16,254 nt of DNA, from the NCBI GenBank assembly GCA_010671975.1, contig JAAHIA010000056.1:1-16254 (forward strand), in the 5' to 3' direction. Of this stretch, positions 14,413 to 16,254 are shown piece after piece. The notes beneath the pieces are model-generated. The model was not told where the DNA came from. It searched no databases and worked only from the letters and a program-made list of their open reading frames with translations. How positions within the stretch are numbered: the stretch's first letter is position 1; each line of letters opens with the position of its first letter. The stretch is from Leptolyngbya sp. SIO4C1 (lineage in GTDB: Bacteria > Cyanobacteriota > Cyanobacteriia > Phormidesmidales > Phormidesmidaceae). The position numbers were made by a program, and so were the translations under genes.

Positions 14413-15693
14413 CTACACTAAAGCCGGCTCAGCCGCTCTGAGATGAGCATAAAGTGGAAACTGTCCGCAGAGCTTAGCAACCCGCTGCCGACAGTCGCTC
14501 TGAGTGGCCTCAGCTTCAGGATTGAGCAGCCGATCGGCAATGATGTTAGCAATTTCGGTGAATTCGACCGTGCCCATGCCGCGCGTGGTCATTGCCGGTG
14601 AGCCCAGTCGCAGCCCGCTGGTGACAAACGGCGATTCTGGATCGAAGGGCACCGTGTTTTTATTAGCGGTGATATTCACCTGACTGACTAGCGCGTCAGC
14701 CTGCTTACCAGTCATGCTAATTGAGCGCAGGTCGACCAGTACCAGATGGTTGTCAGTGCCGTCTGAGACAACTTTGAAGCCGCGCTGCTGCAGCTGCGCC
14801 GCCAGCGCCTGCGCATTCTCGATCACCTGAGCAGAATAGGCCTTGAACTCAGGCTTGAGGGCTTCACCAAAGGCAACCGCCTTAGCTGCAATCACGTGCT
14901 CTAGCGGGCCGCCCTGGCTGCCCGGAAAGACCGCTTTATCAAATTTTTTGCCAAGGTCGGGATCGCGGGTCATGATCAGGCCACCGCGCGGCCCGCGCAG
15001 GGTTTTGTGAGTGGTGGTGGTGACCACGTCGCAGTGCTCAATTGGGCTGGGGTGGCAGCCAGCGGCCACTAGACCAGCAATGTGGGCAATATCGGCCATC
15101 AGATAGGCATCGACCTCATCTGCGATCGCGCGGAACCGATCGAAATGAATCGTGCGGGGGTAGGCCGAATAGCCGCAGATAATCAGCTTCGGTCTGTGCT
15201 GGAGCGCCAGTTCGCGAATCTGCTCAAAGTCAAGCTGCTCGGTTTCACGGCTGACCCCGTACTGGACAACGTTGAACCACTTGCCCGAAACGTTGACCGG
15301 CGAGCCGTGGGTCAGGTGTCCACCATGAGAAAGATCCATGCCCATGATCGTATCGCCCGGCTGCAGCAGCGCTAGAAAGACTGCAAAATTGGCCTGCGCG
15401 CCTGAATGGGGCTGAACGTTGGCATGCGCTGCCCCAAACAGCTGTTTAACCCGATCGATTGCCAGCTGCTCTGCTTGATCGATAAATTCACAGCCACCGT
15501 AGTAGCGCTTGTGAGGCAGCCCTTCTGCATACTTGTTGGTCAGCACCGAGCCCTGGGCTGCTAGGACCGCTGCTGAGGTAAAGTTCTCACTGGCAATCAG
15601 CTCTAAGTGATCGCGCTGCCGCTGCAGCTCTCGACCGAGTACGGCAGCAACTTCCGGATCGCTTTGCTGTAAAAAATCAAAATTTGTTGTCAT
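14413..15693 (-). CDS. glyA: Serine hydroxymethyltransferase GlyA
   Basis: PLP enzyme that converts serine and tetrahydrofolate to glycine and 5,10-methylene-tetrahydrofolate, feeding one-carbon metabolism and, in cyanobacteria, photorespiratory glycine use. The 426 residues are full length. Landmarks are LIASENFTS (E36), GLPHKRYYGGCEFID, QPHSGAQAN, LSHGGHLTHGSPVN, the cofactor-contacting D201 and H204 (MADIAHIAGLVAAG), and PLP lysine K230 in VTTTTHKTLRGPRGG, followed by FPGSQGGP and SGLRLGSPAMTTRG. The ATG at 15693 has only a distant GGAG (about 13 bases). A TATGAT box at 15785-15780 on the minus strand, with a poor -35, could start a leader of about 80 bases. I see no glycine riboswitch core. 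It is divergent from pds. Confidence 0.98.
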   Translation of the reverse strand: MTTNFDFLQQSDPEVAAVLGRELQRQRDHLELIASENFTSAAVLAAQGSVLTNKYAEGLPHKRYYGGCEFIDQAEQLAIDRVKQLFGAAHANVQPHSGAQANFAVFLALLQPGDTIMGMDLSHGGHLTHGSPVNVSGKWFNVVQYGVSRETEQLDFEQIRELALQHRPKLIICGYSAYPRTIHFDRFRAIADEVDAYLMADIAHIAGLVAAGCHPSPIEHCDVVTTTTHKTLRGPRGGLIMTRDPDLGKKFDKAVFPGSQGGPLEHVIAAKAVAFGEALKPEFKAYSAQVIENAQALAAQLQQRGFKVVSDGTDNHLVLVDLRSISMTGKQADALVSQVNITANKNTVPFDPESPFVTSGLRLGSPAMTTRGMGTVEFTEIANIIADRLLNPEAEATQSDCRQRVAKLCGQFPLYAHLRAAEPALV

Positions 15694-15864
15694 TGTGGTT
15701 GAGTCTCCAAGCTACCCATCAACGCGCGATACCCCCAACCCTCGTTAAGGCCAGTCAGTGACCAGTTTGTTGGGTAACTATCATACCGCGCCTATCTGAG
15801 AACGCCTGTGCCTAAACCATGAAGGTGATCAAACTAGCCGATAGCTGCTATCGATTGACGTCAG

Positions 15865-15894
15865 CTGTGAAAACTGCCCCTGTGAAAACTGCCT
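15865..15894 (+). repeat. Tandem direct repeat (CTGTGAAAACTGCC, 15-bp period) upstream of pds
   Basis: CTGTGAAAACTGCC occurs at 15865-15878 and again at 15880-15893 without mismatch. The core TGAAAACT appears a third time at 15933-15940, where its last base is the first base of the pds -10 box. The repeats are therefore at about 75, 60 and 10 bases before the -10 box, positions suited to a regulator. The binding protein is unknown. Confidence 0.65.
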
Positions 15895-15939
15895 CGGTCA
15901 AAATCCGGTTTTTGTATCGAAATGTAACGGTTTGAAAAC

Positions 15940-15945
15940 TATAAT
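15940..15945 (+). promoter_or_regulatory. Consensus -10 box of the pds promoter
   Basis: TATAAT matches the sigma70 consensus exactly. At 17 bases upstream there is only TCGAAA, so the -35 is poor and activation by a bound protein is plausible. Transcription would begin near 15952, giving a leader of about 45 bases. AGAGG (15986-15990), 6 bases before the ATG, is the ribosome site. Confidence 0.6.
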
Positions 15946-15996
15946 GGTTGAAATCATAGAGATTAAACAGTACAGGTATCGCTCGAGAGGTTAAGC

Positions 15997-16254
15997 ATGC
16001 GAGTTGCGATCGCGGGAGCTGGTTTAGCAGGACTTGCTTGTGCAAAATATTTGGCAGACGCCGGCCATACGCCCGTTGTAGTAGAAAGCCGAGATGTGCT
16101 AGGCGGGCTGGTTGCAGCCTGGCAGGATGAAGACGGTGACTGGTATGAAACCGGTCTGCACGCCTTTTTTGGGGCGTATCCCAACATGCTGCAGCTGTTC
16201 AAAGAGCTCGGTATCGAAGACCGTCTGCAGTGGAAGGAGCATACCTTAATCTTC
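15997..16254 (+). CDS. pds: 15-cis-phytoene desaturase (plant/cyanobacterial type), 5' part only
   Basis: First 86 codons of phytoene desaturase (crtP/pds), which introduces two double bases-bonds into 15-cis-phytoene to yield zeta-carotene at the membrane, using FAD and plastoquinone. The product starts MRVAIAGAGLAGLACAKYLA, with the GxGxxG FAD-binding motif at residues 7-12 and acidic E30 at the end of the second strand. DEDGDWYETGLH (44-55) and FFGAYPNMLQLFKELGIEDR are diagnostic for PDS; zeta-carotene desaturase has different residues here. From memory most cyanobacterial PDS have GGKVAAW and LHIFFGAYP; this one reads GGLVAAW and LHAFFGAYP. The gene runs off the window; in many cyanobacteria phytoene synthase (crtB) follows it, which cannot be checked here. 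Confidence 0.95.
   Translation, partial: MRVAIAGAGLAGLACAKYLADAGHTPVVVESRDVLGGLVAAWQDEDGDWYETGLHAFFGAYPNMLQLFKELGIEDRLQWKEHTLIF

Larger units (their letters stand above)
15694..15996. other. 303-bp divergent region between glyA and pds
   Basis: This stretch holds the candidate promoters of both genes and no gene. Towards glyA there is TATGAT (15785-15780, minus). Towards pds there is TATAAT (15940-15945, plus) with a repeat cluster upstream. The remainder (about 15786-15860) is unremarkable apart from short palindromes such as GATAGCTGCTATC. Confidence 0.6.

Noticed and set aside
15694..15780. Possible glycine riboswitch in the glyA leader
   Set aside because: The leader is only about 80 bases and I could not find the conserved paired aptamer cores or a downstream terminator stem.
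15774..15786. NtcA-like site GTA-N7-TAC near the glyA -10 box
   Set aside because: The spacer is 7 bases where NtcA needs 8, and the position overlaps the -10 box with no supporting half-site.
1..16254. A defence island, biosynthetic cluster, CRISPR array or mobile element
   Set aside because: No regularly spaced repeats, transposase, integrase, nuclease or synthetase genes are visible; almost every gene is a recognisable housekeeping or transport family.

Overview
The window looks like a cyanobacterial contig. The HIP1 palindrome GCGATCGC occurs about 20 times in 16 kb (chance expectation is well under one). The gene content also fits: a plant/cyanobacterial-type phytoene desaturase (pds/crtP), an orange-carotenoid-protein N-domain homologue (HCP), a DUF1400-type hydrolase, a BT1-family folate/biopterin transporter and a cyanobacterial GT39 glycosyltransferase. 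I cannot name the genus. Both ends cut through genes (the BT1 transporter on the left, pds on the right), so this may be a whole contig.

Layout. (1) 1-1211: BT1-family transporter on the minus strand, broken at its 3' part by a 56-bp perfect inverted repeat. The next stretch of the same protein reads out on the plus strand, which most likely marks an assembly or amplification hairpin at the contig end. (2) 1297-2292: aldo/keto reductase, minus. (3) 2293-2997: a 234-bp divergent region with a tandem 10-mer, a 25-bp inverted repeat, a GC hairpin and a full-strength ribosome binding site, leading into a stand-alone HCP gene that ends in a hairpin terminator. (4) 3022-4278: MFS exporter, minus. 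(5) 4443-9171: a compact plus-strand run of ligA, a secreted DUF1400 alpha/beta hydrolase and truB, with gaps of 18 and 13 bp. (6) 9206-9824: aroQ and a 44-aa conserved-looking small protein, minus, probably sharing a promoter at 9927-9954. (7) 10043-11302: cinA, minus. (8) 11407-12960: GT39 membrane glycosyltransferase, plus. (9) 12990-14048: MraY/WecA/TagO-type phosphosugar transferase, minus. (10) 14413-15693: glyA, minus. (11) 15997-end: pds, plus, behind a perfect TATAAT box and a repeat-bearing leader.

Most genes are unrelated housekeeping functions placed side by side, as is usual in cyanobacteria: DNA ligation, tRNA pseudouridylation, the shikimate pathway, NMN repair, envelope glycan synthesis, one-carbon metabolism and carotenoid synthesis. 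Two genes relate to carotenoids: pds makes precursors and the HCP would bind a ketocarotenoid, but they lie 13 kb apart and nothing in the sequence links them. I found no convincing new multi-gene system. The points most worth a second look are the inverted duplication at the left end, the orphan HCP with its structured leader, a G-quadruplex-forming tract inside ligA, and direct repeats in front of pds. There is no CRISPR array, rRNA, tRNA or insertion sequence that I can recognise.
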